Shown piece after piece: positions 14,801 through 24,557 of a stretch of 64,000 bases of DNA; position 1 is the first letter of the stretch, and each line of letters begins with the position of its first letter. The notes beneath the pieces were generated by a model. The model saw nothing but the letters and a program-made list of their open reading frames with translations, ran no database searches and was not told where the DNA came from. This DNA is from Stictocephala bisonia (taxonomy: Eukaryota; Arthropoda; Insecta; Hemiptera; Membracidae). A program made the position numbers and the translations under genes. The stretch spans positions 992,001 to 1,056,000 of the forward strand of contig JAQJVL010000255.1 of assembly GCA_035578905.1 (NCBI GenBank), in the 5' to 3' direction.

Positions 14801-15500
14801 GTCGTGTCGAGAAGCGTTTAGGGAGCTTAGATTATTGACCCTACCCTGCCTCTATATATTGGAGGTCGCCCTGTACTGCAAGTAAAAGTGCACTTTGACG
14901 CGCGGCAGGGATGTTCACTCTTATGAAACTAGAGGGAGGAATAATTACAGAACGCAGAGGCATCGAAGCGCAGCTTTCAAGCGTCTGCCATCACAAGTGG
15001 GTGTAAACATAATCAATTTGCTCCCTGAACAAATTAAAAATCAAAACCTGAATTTGTTCAAAAGACGTTTAAAATACCTTTTGGTGGAAGGTGCTTTTTA
15101 TTCAGTTGAAGAATTCTTTCAAAGCCGCTGGGACAATCAGTAAACACCCTATCATGCAATTCTGGTGTCAAGTGTGTTAATGTATGATGCGTGTGCAAGA
15201 TGTATGTATGAATGTGTCCGATTGTGTGTGAGTGTTTTAGGCTAAAAGAAATTTTGACTTTTGCAACACAATTGTTAATTGTATTCATGCAATAAAGAAT
15301 TTATTTATTTATTTATTTTATTGTTTCAGGGTGACTCTGGTGGCCCCCTGATGTTGTACAGAAGGTACAAGGGCAGGGCAAAGATGTTCCTTCTCGGATT
15401 GGTCTCTTACGGCTATGGATGTGCGTACGAGGACTACCCCGGCGTCTACACTAGAGTTAGCTACTTCATGAATTGGATAATTGATAACTTAGAACTTTAA
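2540..15500 (+). CDS. Gene 1: secreted trypsin-like serine protease (S1 family), 7 exons
   Basis: The joined exons 2540-2606, 5140-5250, 8621-8774, 9965-10131, 11715-11816, 13409-13548 and 15330-15500 give 912 nt, or 303 aa plus TAA. All junctions are GT-AG, with phases 1,1,2,1,1,0. Visible features: a hydrophobic signal peptide (residues 1 to about 20); a short propeptide with one Cys (C41); the activation site K50 followed by IINGT; catalytic H96 (TAAHC), D153 (NDIGL) and S250 (GDSGGP); and D244, six residues before the Ser, predicting cleavage after Arg/Lys. Gly residues in SYG and PGVY keep the S1 pocket open. Cys positions fit the usual 42-58, 168-182 and 191-220 bridges, and C41 probably pairs with C173. 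The family cleaves peptide bonds as an extracellular enzyme. Gut digestion, saliva or immune cascade are all possible, and the sequence does not choose between them. It is the only paralogue here with every feature of an active zymogen. Introns are full of transposon fragments. The start was chosen because this Met is conserved in all three paralogues. Confidence 0.92.
2640..4083. other. Gene 1 intron 1, left part, nothing recognised
   Basis: AT-rich intronic sequence. Contains just over three copies of CCTAA (2839-2855), too short to mean telomeric origin. Confidence 0.4.
4084..4912. mobile_element. Palindromic foldback element with mariner-like ends, in gene 1 intron 1
   Basis: Starts CAGGGTGTCCCAAAAGTAAAG and ends with the near-complement CTTTACTTTTGGTACACCCTG, flanked by TA on both sides, as expected for Tc1/mariner target duplications. 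The inverted similarity continues through most of the 829 bp, including ATCGGACGAAAAAT against ATTTTTCGTCCGAT near 4445-4505. No transposase frame, so non-autonomous. Confidence 0.8.
5140..5250 (+). CDS. Gene 1 exon 2 (propeptide and activation site)
   Basis: Acceptor TTTTCAG, donor GTGAGA, 111 nt, phase 1 to phase 1. It encodes the propeptide with [13 protein letters not shown], then DQK-IINGT, a typical trypsinogen cleavage point with Lys at P1 and Ile as the new N-terminus. Confidence 0.92.
5322..5552 (-). mobile_element. SINE-like family copy (5' half)
   Basis: Contains the family signatures ACTCAGTTCTCTTCCCTACA, CTCTAGTAGTGTTTACG and GGCAACCATTGAGTGGACGC shared with copies at 12576, 19080, 36905, 41626 and 51560. 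The strand is set by the (AATA)n tail seen on complete copies. Confidence 0.6.
5553..6590. other. Gene 1 intron 2, AT-rich stretch, unassigned
   Basis: Mostly A-rich sequence without a recognisable frame. It may belong with the adjacent GC-richer segment as part of one old retroelement, but I see no LTR, primer site or domain to prove it. Confidence 0.3.
6591..7000 (+). other. GC-rich segment, possible 5' end of a retroelement
   Basis: Composition jumps above the surrounding intron. Two overlapping frames are open (6621-6920 and 6812-7000). The second reads [20 protein letters not shown] and then Thr/Lys-rich sequence, like the low-complexity start of a LINE ORF1 or gag. No zinc knuckle or RT follows, so the assignment is tentative. 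Confidence 0.3.
7318..7536 (-). mobile_element. SINE-like family copy (3' half)
   Basis: Carries GACGCTGATCG, GAGTGTGATGAGTGTAGA, GCCAGGGCAACTAAG-GACC and GGAATCCGAACCAAGTAGTA. The last is the family's T-arm-like hairpin, here damaged. Confidence 0.6.
7556..7694 (-). mobile_element. SINE-like family copy (3' end with tail)
   Basis: On the minus strand it ends ATCTTGACGATCGGCGTCTT-ATGAATAAATAAA, giving the clearest (AATA)n tail of the family and fixing its orientation. Lies directly next to another copy. Confidence 0.6.
7800..8520 (+). mobile_element. Decayed LINE 3' end in gene 1 intron 2
   Basis: With frameshifts, the + strand reads [18 protein letters not shown] and [20 protein letters not shown] then GLRNELPS. 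This is the pattern of the region after the reverse transcriptase in CR1/jockey-type LINEs (RLQ...HISPYY...FF..AC.LWN.LP). A T-rich tail follows. Stops and frame changes make it a dead fragment. Confidence 0.5.
8621..8774 (+). CDS. Gene 1 exon 3 (catalytic His)
   Basis: Acceptor GTTTAG, donor GTGAGT, 154 nt, phase 1 to 2. Encodes YPWAAAIG, then the C42-equivalent Cys, SLVTDQF and MTAAHC with the catalytic His. Confidence 0.93.
8969..9921. mobile_element. Palindromic TA-flanked foldback element in gene 1 intron 3
   Basis: Left end CAGTATGGAAGAAAAGTCCC and right end GGACTTTTCTTTCACACTG are near reverse complements flanked by TA. The two halves match over several hundred bases (for example AGAAATCCGATCTCTAAAAG against CTTTTAGAGATCGGATTTCT). 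It fills about 80 percent of the intron. Related in design to 4084-4912 and 34402-35307. Confidence 0.8.
9965..10131 (+). CDS. Gene 1 exon 4 (catalytic Asp)
   Basis: Acceptor TATATAG, donor GTGAGT, 167 nt, phase 2 to 1. Encodes [11 protein letters not shown], a PVDVEVE strand and TNDIGLIKL with the catalytic Asp. Confidence 0.93.
10230..10470 (+). repeat. Degenerate minisatellite rich in GTAAGT
   Basis: Imperfect copies of about 35-40 bp, such as GTGAACGTAAGTGGTGGTTG and AGGGGCAGAGTGAAAG. Several copies contain GTAAGT, the consensus 5' splice site core, starting about 100 bp after the true exon 4 donor of gene 1. Confidence 0.65.
11145..11300 (+). mobile_element. SINE-like family copy (3' end with tail)
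   Basis: Reads TTAATGACACTTTCTAAGGA, CATCTACACTCATCACACTC and TTGACGATCGGCGTCTTATG, then AATAAATAAATAAATA. The tail sits on the + strand. Confidence 0.6.
11715..11816 (+). CDS. Gene 1 exon 5 (mid domain)
   Basis: Acceptor TCAACAG, donor GTGAGT, 102 nt, phase 1 to 1. Encodes KKPICLP and VVIGWGN, the usual linker and the IxGWG strand of chymotrypsin-fold proteases. Confidence 0.93.
11852..11882 (+). repeat. Poly(A) run
   Basis: About 31 uninterrupted A residues, some 35 bp after the exon 5 donor of gene 1. Could be the tail of a retroposed sequence, but no source sequence is visible between it and the exon. Confidence 0.7.
12132..12411 (+). repeat. Six near-identical 46-bp tandem repeats
   Basis: Units start at 12135, 12181, 12227, 12273, 12319 and 12365 and contain AAAGAAGGGAAAGTACCAGA. 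Identity between units looks complete, so expansion was recent or is being homogenised. Confidence 0.9.
12576..12905 (-). mobile_element. SINE-like family copy
   Basis: Contains GGCATCCGAACCACGTAGTA, ACTCAGTTCTCTCTTCTACA, CCCAGACTTCTCTAGTAGTG and ATTGAGCGGATGCCATG, in the family order. Confidence 0.6.
12990..13330 (+). repeat. GGGTGGG minisatellite array in gene 1 intron 5
   Basis: About nine copies of a 33-36 bp unit containing GGTCAATATCCACTGTACGT and GTATGGGTGGG, ending about 80 bp before exon 6. Same family as the arrays at 25205, 29660, 38820, 42835 and 56960. Confidence 0.85.
13409..13548 (+). CDS. Gene 1 exon 6 (S1 pocket)
   Basis: Acceptor TTTTTCAG, donor GTATGT, 140 nt, phase 1 to 0. 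Ends in [13 protein letters not shown]. The Asp in KDSC is the trypsin specificity residue (189 in chymotrypsin numbering). Confidence 0.93.
13600..14253. other. Gene 1 intron 6, left part, nothing recognised
   Basis: AT-rich intronic sequence before the LINE fragment. No repeat boundary or coding frame seen. Confidence 0.4.
14254..15318 (+). mobile_element. 5'-truncated LINE (reverse transcriptase C-terminal part) in gene 1 intron 6
   Basis: Begins inside the reverse transcriptase: INGL, then [12 protein letters not shown] with the YADD active-site motif, [52 protein letters not shown] and [20 protein letters not shown]. At least two frame breaks (near 14600 and 14885) kill it. The 3' UTR ends GCAATAAAGAATTTATTTAT and a TTTA repeat, and that tail reaches to within about a dozen bases of exon 7. 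Same LINE family as 20555-20880 and 47462-48555. Confidence 0.85.
15330..15500 (+). CDS. Gene 1 exon 7 (catalytic Ser, C-terminus)
   Basis: Acceptor GTTTCAG, 171 nt including TAA. Begins GDSGGPL with the catalytic Ser and continues [17 protein letters not shown] and WIIDNLEL. Its acceptor abuts the tail of a LINE fragment. Confidence 0.94.
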   Translation, partial: GDSGGPLMLYRRYKGRAKMFLLGLVSYGYGCAYEDYPGVYTRVSYFMNWIIDNLEL

Positions 15501-15528
15501 GTAACACTAATAACACAAGTACAGTATT

Positions 15529-15534
15529 AATAAA
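15529..15534 (+). promoter_or_regulatory. Poly(A) signal of gene 1
   Basis: AATAAA lies 29 nt after the stop codon, the expected place for the cleavage signal of a short 3' UTR. No equally placed canonical hexamer was seen after gene 2. Confidence 0.6.
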
Positions 15535-15759
15535 TATTAGTTATTTTTGTACGATATGGGTTTTAAATATTACCTATTTCTTTTTTAATTTATCAGAATA
15601 CCCTATACAAGCCAAACATGAATATGTGTGATAAAATATCCCTTGTAATATTGTACTGAATTGAAAACATTACAACAAACAAAAAACCTAAAAAAAAAAA
15701 AATAAGAAAACAATTATTAATTTAATCAAAATTATCTGTAAATAATTTGATAAAAAGTA

Positions 15760-16770
15760 CTCTAATTATCCACTTTCTACAAATTTGACGCAAGAAGTTA
15801 GTTAAATTGATTTAGGTTTCCTTTCTATAGAAAAAATAAATTAAATTTAGCCCCTTTCCAAATAGGAAGTTGATTTACTATGATTGTCTTTGGTTTCAAA
15901 AACAACATATTTCTTATCATATCTCTTAAAATCTCTTAAAAGGAGCATATAATATTATAAAATATGTATCCTTAAAACAAAACAACCCTACAATTGGCAG
16001 AATTGGTGTAGAATACCTAGGTCGATATTATTAAAAAAAATGATACTTCTTTAGTCAATAGGTGTACTAAAAATCCTATACAACTAATTTCTAGAAAATA
16101 ACAAACACAAATGAGCTGTTTTATACTATAAAATTAACTATATAATCTCTATTCAACGTATTATATGTTTGTAATATTGGGTTTTGAACGTTTTTTTATT
16201 CTGATGTATGCAGTTTTGTATTTGTTCCTTTTATACTTCCTCTGCAGCTTCTTTTACATTAACAGTAATATTTCGTTATTAACCTATTTTACTATTCAAA
16301 ACTACACTGGTTTTGGAAATCATTGCGTTTTTATTAACTACACACACAACTTACGTTAATTAAAAATATAATTATATATTTCTAGTCCTCGTTTGGCGAA
16401 TTTCTTATGATACTTGTATATACCGACAGTTTGATGAGTGTAAAATATCTGCCAATAATACAATCCAAATTACGTTAATTTAGTTAAATTCCCACGTAGA
16501 ACTATTGGGAGCCCATGAAAGCTTCAGTATTCTAAACCAATTATGCTAATTTTAGGCTTGTTTTGTTTTAAGGATAAATATTCCATAATGTTAAATGCCT
16601 AATATTTTAAGAGGTATGATTAGAAATTTGTTGAATTTGAAACCAAAGGTTAAAAATTTGTCTCAATTGCACCTCCTATTTGGAAAGGGGCTAAATTTAA
16701 TTTCTTTTTTCTAAAGAAAGAAAACAGAAATCAATTTTAACTAATTTCTTGTAGAAAATGGACTTTTAGA
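15760..16770. mobile_element. Inverted-repeat element downstream of gene 1
   Basis: The left segment AAATTTAGCCCCTTTCCAAA (about 15844) is the reverse complement of TTTGGAAAGGGGCTAAATTT (about 16679). The match extends outward through AGTTAGTTAAATTGATTT against AAATCAATTTTAACTAATTT and the CTTTCTAC/GTAGAAAATGG ends. Structure suggests a non-autonomous foldback element; the exact ends are not resolved. Confidence 0.6.
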
Positions 16771-17589
16771 AAATAGCTATATACTATTACAAATGTTTTT
16801 AGCACAAAAGAAGAAATAAAATATTTTCACATATTGATGACACACTTTCTTAACAAGGGCTGAACACTGAAGGAATACATGAATCAACTTGTTTTATGGT
16901 ACCTTTATAAACGAAAAATATAAAACTGGATAAGGATAAGGATAAGTGCAGTAAAAAATGAATCACCTACTGCAAGTTCAGTGTGAATACTTGTTTTATT
17001 TACTCTAACCTAGATAGCAAATTAGTGGCTAGAGTTTTCCTTATATCGAACAAGAATTTATATGGACTACAGAATTGGCGTTCAAAGGAGGAAGTGAAAT
17101 AAATGAGGAAATAACTTGTTAGAGGAAAGCATAAATGAAAATATTACTTTCTGTGAAGGTCAGTACTATTAATTCTTGGATATTGGCATAAACTAGGCAA
17201 CACGAGCTAGAATGGAATGGAAACTTGAATATCATATATTAAAGTATAAAATCTCACATGCAATGTTGAAATTCATGTTTTTTTACGTTTATGTAAACTT
17301 CTAACAAAAAATGTGGCCTCTGTTGTACTTCTCTAGAATTAGTAAGAAAGTACTTGATTATATTACTTTAAGAGTGTTCCATAAAAAATTATGTTTGAAT
17401 TAAAAATATTGTTAGTACCTGTGTTGCGGGAAAAAGTTTAAAAGAAATTCTTCATGGATATATGGCTACCTAGTGACTGATTTTGCCTTTTTGATGCATA
17501 ACTCATTAACAAACCGTGTGAGATATTTTATTAAAATTTTGAGAATATGGTGGATAAAAAGCACTAAACAGTCTAATCTAGATTAAATC

Positions 17590-17595
<6 letters not shown>
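16771..17595. other. Intergenic spacer, nothing recognised
   Basis: AT-rich sequence without domains or clear repeats. Confidence 0.4.

Positions 17596-17651
<56 letters not shown>
17596..17651. repeat. (AT)n microsatellite
   Basis: Pure alternating AT of about 56 bp. Similar tracts occur at 27744, 31760 and 37623. Confidence 0.9.
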
Positions 17652-17655
<4 letters not shown>

Positions 17656-18198
17656 TGTTACTAATTATTATTCTATGAATAACATTTGTTCAAAATTTTA
17701 GTTCAAATTTGTACAACTATCTTTGGTTGAAAGAGTAAATTAATAATGTAAAAACATTTCATCTCTAGAGTTTACTGTAAATTAAGGAGTTATGTCCTTC
17801 TGTAGAATTTGCGAGGTGGGGTAGGCGGTGGCAGTGAGGGGAGAGAGGAGAAGGGAACTTATTGTTTATTTGTTGGTGTGGCAGGCTTTTCGCTACTCCT
17901 TGCGTAATTTGTGATAAAATCCATAGCTAAATTCCTTAGAGTGGTCAACTGGTCACTTGGATGAACACCCTTAAAACCCTGGCTGTTTCCCGAACCACCA
18001 AGCCACCCCACCACTCCCCAGATAGTCCAATATTAGCAACACAATTTTACCAGCAGCTGGCCAAATCATGACGTTCTATTTTAGTTTTACGGAACCTGTT
18101 TATAATTATAATGAGTTATAGTGAATCTTTTAAAATAAAAATAATCAAGAATGATATTGGAAAATTCACATTCTTAAAAAAATTCATAAAAATACTCA
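17652..18198. other. Intergenic spacer, nothing recognised
   Basis: Contains a short G-rich stretch (GGTGGGGTAGGCGGTGGCAG) near 17815 and otherwise plain AT-rich sequence. Confidence 0.4.
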
Positions 18199-18776
18199 AT
18201 GTTTTACAGAAATACTCGTATGCTCCACTAGAACGGTCCTCACTTCAATAGTTACGGTACCAATGGACCGAATCCAAGAGATGAAACTGAAACTAATGTT
18301 TTACAGAAATACCCGTATGCTCCACTAGAACAAGTCCTCACTTCAATAGTTACGGTACCAACGGACCGAATCCAAGAGATGAAACTGAAACTAATGTTTT
18401 ACAGAAATACCCGTATGCTCCACTAGAACAAGTCCTCACTTCAATAGTTACGGTACCAATGGACCGAATCCAAGAGATTAAACTGAAACTAATGTTTTAC
18501 AGAAATACCCGTATGCTCCACTAGAACAAGTCCTCACTTCAATAGTTACGGTACCAACGGACCGAATCCAAGAAATGAAACTGAAACTAATGTTTTACAG
18601 AAATACCCGTATGTTCCACTAGAACAAGTCCTCACTTCAATAGTTACGGTACCAATGGACCGAATCCAAGAGATGAAACTGAAACTAATGTTTTACAGAA
18701 ATACCCGTATGCTCCACTAGAACAAGTCCTCACTTCAATAGTTACGGTACCAACGGACCGAATCCAAGAGATGACG
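18199..18776 (+). repeat. Six tandem copies of a 97-98 bp unit
   Basis: Units begin at about 18201, 18298, 18396, 18494, 18592 and 18690 with GTTTTACAGAAATACCCGTA and include TAGTTACGGTACCAA. Copies alternate between AATGGACCG and AACGGACCG, suggesting amplification of a dimer. Confidence 0.88.
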
Positions 18777-19079
18777 GAGGGAAACTGCTTAAAGTCTGTG
18801 TTAATTCAGATAATGGATAGTAAGTGTTGGATTTTGATAAATAATTAATGGACGTGTTGAGTTGTTATTCATTCCGCTTAGACATCATGCTGAGAGAGGT
18901 CAATCTAAGACTGTTTGGTTCCCATGAAGCCCTCTGAAATCTTGGGCATTGATAGTCTCAAGTACTGGGATATAGAATCTATTCCAGTGTATCCACTAAT
19001 TAACATTTTTCAAAGGAATTGCAAATAAGAATTTTTAAGAATAATGGAACTATCGGCATTAGTGGCGCAGTTCTGTAAT

Positions 19080-19565
19080 CCAGGTACTAATTGACATTGT
19101 CGTGGATATTGTCGGCGATAGGTTATATAATCGGTCCTCTTAATACTGAACTGACATGGCGTACAGTCAATGGTTGCCATCAGCGTAGACTACGAGATAA
19201 GTCTGGGGTGTCCATGTTGGATGGTAGTCAAGATTCAGATATTGAGTAGAGAAGAGAACTGTTTTTCAGGCTTGTCAATTAGCTGAAAATGTATTTATTT
19301 ATTTTAACGTTTTCACCATTTTTAATCATTTTTTAATCACCATTTTTTAAATCAGACCAATACTACGTGGTTCCTATTCCACGTAAAGCTGGTATGCCCT
19401 TAGTTGCCCTTATAGTCATTGGGCTATTATTAATGACTCTTTCTAAGGAACAGTCGACTTTAATTAGTAACAATGACCATACTCGTTCATTTACACTCAT
19501 CATACTTAATCGCCTCTCATATTCGCCCATATATCTACGATTGGCCTCTAAATAATGCATAACGA
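19080..19565 (+). mobile_element. SINE-like family copy, near full length
   Basis: Runs through GGTCCTCTTAATACTGAACT, GGCGTACAGTCAATGGTTGC, GAAGAGAACTG, TACTACGTGGTTCCTATTCC and GTCATTGGGCTATTA to GCCTCTAAATAATGCATAA with an A-rich end. Confidence 0.6.
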
Positions 19566-20031
19566 ATAATAAAAAAAATTCTAAACTTTTTCATTAATCT
19601 GGGAATGTTTAAATGATTATAAATAAGCCAGTTTGCAATATTTATCTGACAACACCCAAAGTTTTAAACACAACATATTTGTTTTAAATTTTATTTTTCT
19701 CTTGAATAATAAAACTAACCCAACACGTTCATTTTGTTCAAAATTTTATTCGTTCGATTTTCAAAGTTATTTCTTGACTAATTTATGAAAGTTTAATAAA
19801 TCGAATCATGATCATGTTACTTATCAATGCACCAGTATAAATATTTAAAGAGCGGTTTAAATGTTGGGTCTAATGCTAACATTTTGATACAATATTTTTG
19901 TCCATTACAATATCTTTGTTTTCTTCCACTGATTATTGATCCATTAAAAATACTGCACTCGCATGTTAGACATAATTCTGAGTATTTTCAAAATATATAA
20001 TATAAAATTACAATTGATAAGATTATTCATT

Positions 20032-20200
20032 ATTCTTCACTAAGACGCCGATCGTAAAGATATGGGCGAATATGAGAAGTGAATAAGTGTGATAAATGTA
20101 AAATTGAATAGTGTAGTCATTGTTACTAGCTAAATTCAAGTATTCCTTAGAAAGAGCCGTTTATTAACATCCCAATAGCCAGGAAAACTAGGGGACCTAC
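20032..20200 (-). mobile_element. SINE-like family copy (3' half)
   Basis: Starts TAAGACGCCGATCGTAAAGA on the + strand and carries GATATGGGCGAATATGAG and CCCAATAGCCAGG; the copy is reversed. Confidence 0.6.
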
Positions 20201-20554
20201 ATTGTTTTTAATGACTATGTTTTTGTTCTCAGAAACACTTATTAAAGATCTTACTTCCTGAAAGTGTCGAGATCATTTTAAAGCCGTCTTTCCTCATGAA
20301 CTTAGTATTACACGGGATAATTACGCGAGGTTGTTCATGGTACTGGTTGATACTAACTTAAGACATTTAAATTACTGTATTAGTATTTGTTGTTACGCAT
20401 TCCAAACCAGAAAAATGTAATTTATTTTGATTTATCTTCAGTGTTGTTATATTTACAGTGTAATAATAAATATTCATATGAATATCAAATATAATTATAT
20501 ATATATAATTATATTTGATATAATTATATATATGAGTAATGTTCATCTGAATTG

Positions 20555-20880
20555 TCCTCAGGATTGTATGTTCTGATATCACTGTCCAAATACAGGCCAA
20601 ATCAGGTACTAATGACGGTGTATTATGGGCTTATCTATCCGCACCTATCCTATGGAGTGGGCCTGTGGGGTAGTTGTCTAAACAATGAACTTTTGAGAAT
20701 TTTCAGTCTGCAGAAAAAAAATCAACCCGGAATATATCAAAATTAAAAAGCAGAAATATGTACAGAAACGCTTTAAAAACTGCAACTGTTGACACTTGCG
20801 TCTACATGTTAGAAACCATTTTGTTGTGTCAAAATACGCACTAATACGCGTCACATACAATACCAGAGGCAGTGATCAAC
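20555..20880 (+). mobile_element. Short LINE fragment
   Basis: Encodes [33 protein letters not shown] and [10 protein letters not shown], the same stretch as in the LINE copies at 14254 and 47462. It is followed by shifted remains of ACYSCVYMLETIL-like sequence. Confidence 0.75.
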
Positions 20881-20909
20881 TGACCAATCAATACTTTGTC
20901 GGTGACGGC

Positions 20910-21667
20910 TAGGGATGGCAACGATATATCGATATATCGGAAATGTCGATAAATATGTTTCGATATATCGATATATTAGTATCGATATTTTCTTTCGATA
21001 ATATCGGCAATATCGATATTTTGGTTCGATATATCATATCACTAAATATTGACGTTATTCTCTCTCCTCAAAACATCACGATTATAAAAAAACACATTTA
21101 AATTGCCTCTTATGCCTACAAAACGCGCATTGAAATAATAAAGTAACTTTAATGAGTTTTTTTACGTGAAGTTAAATGGAAAATTGATTTCCAAACTTTT
21201 ATTTTCAAATGGTTTAACGAACAAGTATTGGAAGTAGGTTTAGTGAATTAATCTGTGAGATTTTCGGTGTTTATAAGAAACCTGATCACATTTTAAAAAG
21301 TGAAAAACAAACATAACAATGTTATTACATTGTTATATTATAATTAACAAAATAATTTAAGGTATGATTATTCTTATTTTGAATATTTTTCATTCAACAC
21401 CACAGACCACAACTTGTTTCATGTAGATAAATTTACTGAATTTTTACGTTCAATAGGCTATTCTAAACAGTAACATTAACAAATTAATATATTTTCGGTC
21501 ATGACATGAGAGTTATTGCATAACTTTAAATAGATAAATCATTTACAATTCAATGTATTGGTTACTCGATATATCGATATTTTTATATATCACCGTTAGA
21601 TCGATATTTGGTTTGCGATTATCGATAATTCGATATATCGATATGTTGAAAATATTTGCCATCCCTA
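20910..21667. mobile_element. hAT-like inverted-repeat element with ATCGATAT-rich ends
   Basis: Starts TAGGGATGGCAAC and ends TTGCCATCCCTA, with long stretches of ATCGATATATCG just inside both ends. TAGGG-type ends with subterminal repeats suit non-autonomous hAT elements. The flanking 8-mers (GTGACGGC and ATGAGTGC) match at only half the positions, so the target duplication has decayed or the family call is wrong. Confidence 0.65.
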
Positions 21668-23462
21668 ATGAGTGCAAAACTATCGTCAGAGAGCGGTCAT
21701 CATCTAGCCCATATAAACAGTGCTATAGGTCATTATAATTGTAAGCATTATGCTATTGTTAATATACATTTTTTAACTTCCTTGTTTTTTTTTCATTGCC
21801 CTGGGTTGAACCACTGACTTCCCCTTTACTGCGGGGATGTTATCTCCACTACTGTGGACTACCCTTTCAAAGCACGTTGACGAAGCAGGAAGATTGTCGA
21901 TGGACCTGTGATCTGTGGAAAGTATTGCAAGTGGTATATTTGGCAAGGATATTACAAGCTATGTGCAAGTACTGAGATATTTATTGAAAATATGTGTAAA
22001 ATTTAGAAGAGCAGTATGAATTATAGGTTTAATCAATATGAAACTAGTGGAATCAGCCCAACTATATTACTTTTAAACAAAAATGTATGATAGTTTGAAA
22101 CATATTCTTCCTTTAATGCCAACTGGGTTTAGGGTTACGAATCTATTTATGGACCACATTATTACTTATAAAACAAAAGAACAATTATTGAGATCTGAGA
22201 AAAACACAAAGAAGAAATGGGTGAAATGCAGAACGATGTTTTGCAGGATTTTGCACCCCCACCCCTAAATTGTCAACGAAACTATTAAACGAAGCTGAAG
22301 ATATTGTATAAAGTTTTCGTCAATATAACCTTTAACTCTAAGTGTATACTTACACTCTCACGTCATTTTTAATTAGCTAGTTTTTTTCCACTTGACCATA
22401 ACAAGTAGTACAAATTGTCCGTTATTAAAAAATGTTTTTCCACAATACTATTAAAGACATGCCATTTACCGTGATTGATTTTCCTATGTAACACTAACAA
22501 AAGAAAAGAACACTTGTTGAGATACGATCGAAAATAAGTGTGATATGGGCGAAATTCTGATTGGCGCTTTTCGTGACTTTACACCCCACTAATAAATTGT
22601 CGACCCTTCGGAGACGATGACCCGGGTTTTCATACACTCGCTAATGTTACCACCATTCAAACCAAAAGTTAAGCTATCTGACACTTTCTACGCAATTTCC
22701 AGTCTACAAGGTCAGCTAAGGACGCTTATAAAGCTTCGCTCCTTCTTATTTTTACAGATTACCTTAAGAATTTAATTTACTTCTGATATGTTCATGGTTC
22801 TGAAGTTATTATTTTCTGTACACTTATTTTGCCTTCCGATTGCCTCTTACTAAGATTCTGTCATTCTCTAAGCCACGTCTTGAAAACAACAATCAAAAAT
22901 ATCAATTATTTCTAAAAAACAGAACAGGCAGAATACTCTTAGAAAATTAGTGACTTTTAGGCCAGGATGCCCTCAAGAAGGAAAGAAGTATAAATATACT
23001 ACTAAACGGAGAATTATAAAGTATATATTTCTCCATATATACTTAGAGAGTTATATGGTACTTTATAGTTTTATATAAAGAGAATTATAAAGCCATATAA
23101 AGTAATGGCTGATCATAACTTGCGTTTAGGAATTGGAGGTTAATTTAAAAATGTAATTTTATAAAGGTGCAAAAGTACAATCTTCAAGTTTTTTTGTAGT
23201 GCTATAGGGTGCACTATAATAAGATTGTTGTGTAGCAATATGCGGTGCTACGGGAAACTGCTGTATTATGATAAAAAAAGTAGGCATATCACAAAGAAGA
23301 GAACCTCAGGGAGTAGAAATTAAATTAATAACAAAATTAAAGAAACGTAACACGTAACTGACTTCGATGTCTAAGACTGAAATTCGAGGTCAAAAACGTG
23401 GAGTTTCCCTCGTGCAGATAACGGTAAATAGTTTTTTAATTAGCATAATACGTGTTGGTATA
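21668..23462. other. Intergenic spacer, nothing firm
   Basis: No coding frame with a recognisable domain. Small stretches (22085-22265 is open for 61 codons) look like chance. Some short direct repeats of TATATAAAG type around 23000-23100. Confidence 0.35.
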
Positions 23463-23790
23463 TATACAATACAAGTAAACGTCACTCAACACAAATTTAT
23501 TACAATATAAGCACAAAATGTACAAATATATTATAATACAAGTACAAAATGCACGAATAATATGGTGATTGATTTCGGTGAACCACGCTCACCTTCCTCA
23601 GACCAAAGGATTCACAAAAGAGGGATTATGTTTCTTTTGTGAATCCTTTGGTCTGAGGAAGGTGAGCGTGGTTCACCGAAACGATCACCATATTATTCGT
23701 GCATTTTGTACTTGTATTATAATATATTTGTACATTTTGTGCTTATATTGTAATAAATTTGTGTTGTGTGACGTTTACTTGTACTGTATA
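23463..23790. repeat. Near-perfect 158-bp inverted repeat (328-bp hairpin) 3.7 kb upstream of gene 2
   Basis: The arms 23463-23621 and 23633-23790 are reverse complements with only a few mismatches (CACTCAACAC against CACACAACAC, GATTGATTTC against GATCGTTTC), separated by 11 bp. Each arm contains a CTGAGGA-stem-GAAA motif like the termini of Penelope-like elements. Probably two facing copies of a retroelement end. Confidence 0.85.
23653..23682 (+). ncRNA. Hammerhead-ribozyme-like core (stem II plus conserved boxes)
   Basis: CTGAGGA is followed by A, the stem GGTGA, a seven-base loop, TCACC and then GAAAC. This matches the hammerhead layout CUGANGA - stem II - GAAA. Hammerheads are known in Penelope-like elements. 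I do not see clear stems I and III, so self-cleavage is unproven; it may be a relic. Confidence 0.4.
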
Positions 23791-24557
23791 ACGGTAACTA
23801 AAACAAGTATGTTTGTTAACTTTCATCCACGCTATTCATCATTGTTCGGTTTTCACCACACAGTTCAAGGCTAGTGCTGAACTTTGTTGTCCAAGATAAC
23901 CTATAACTATTTCATCATAAACTATTAATTATGTTTATGTATTGAGACCTAGCTTAAAGACAACACTAGCATTGCTCGCTATTAAATCTCTTGCAACATT
24001 ATTTTAGATTACAATAAATAATATAATTTATATAATTGCAAGTACACATAAAACACATTAAACATTTATGTATATGTATTATACCTCATGTTATTTTTAG
24101 TTTATACCAATCAGTTGAATTACTGTAAAAGCAAAAAATTCTCAGAACTTTAAACTTTTATAAATAAATCACTGTATAAACTTAATATAAAATGCCTCTA
24201 TTATTAAAATATCTTTATTCTCTTTTACAAGTAATAATCAGCATTCAACACAAATTGACTTTAGTAATATTTATATTTATACAAACTAATAAAAATAAAA
24301 GTAAAATTAATTTATATTCTATATAAACGTTGTATATTTATTAAAATTAATATCGACAATCTACAGTTTTGTCATTGATTATGAGTTTTGCAGTAATGAA
24401 AGCTCCGTACTATTGTGAATGATTGTGGAGGATTCATGGTCAGTATAAGCCACTGACTCACATTGGCTTTCACTGTGGGGTTCCATCCTCAGTATATACC
24501 ACTGAAATACGTTCAGGTCATACTTTGTCTTTCTCACTTCTTCCCCGTGAAAGGCGA

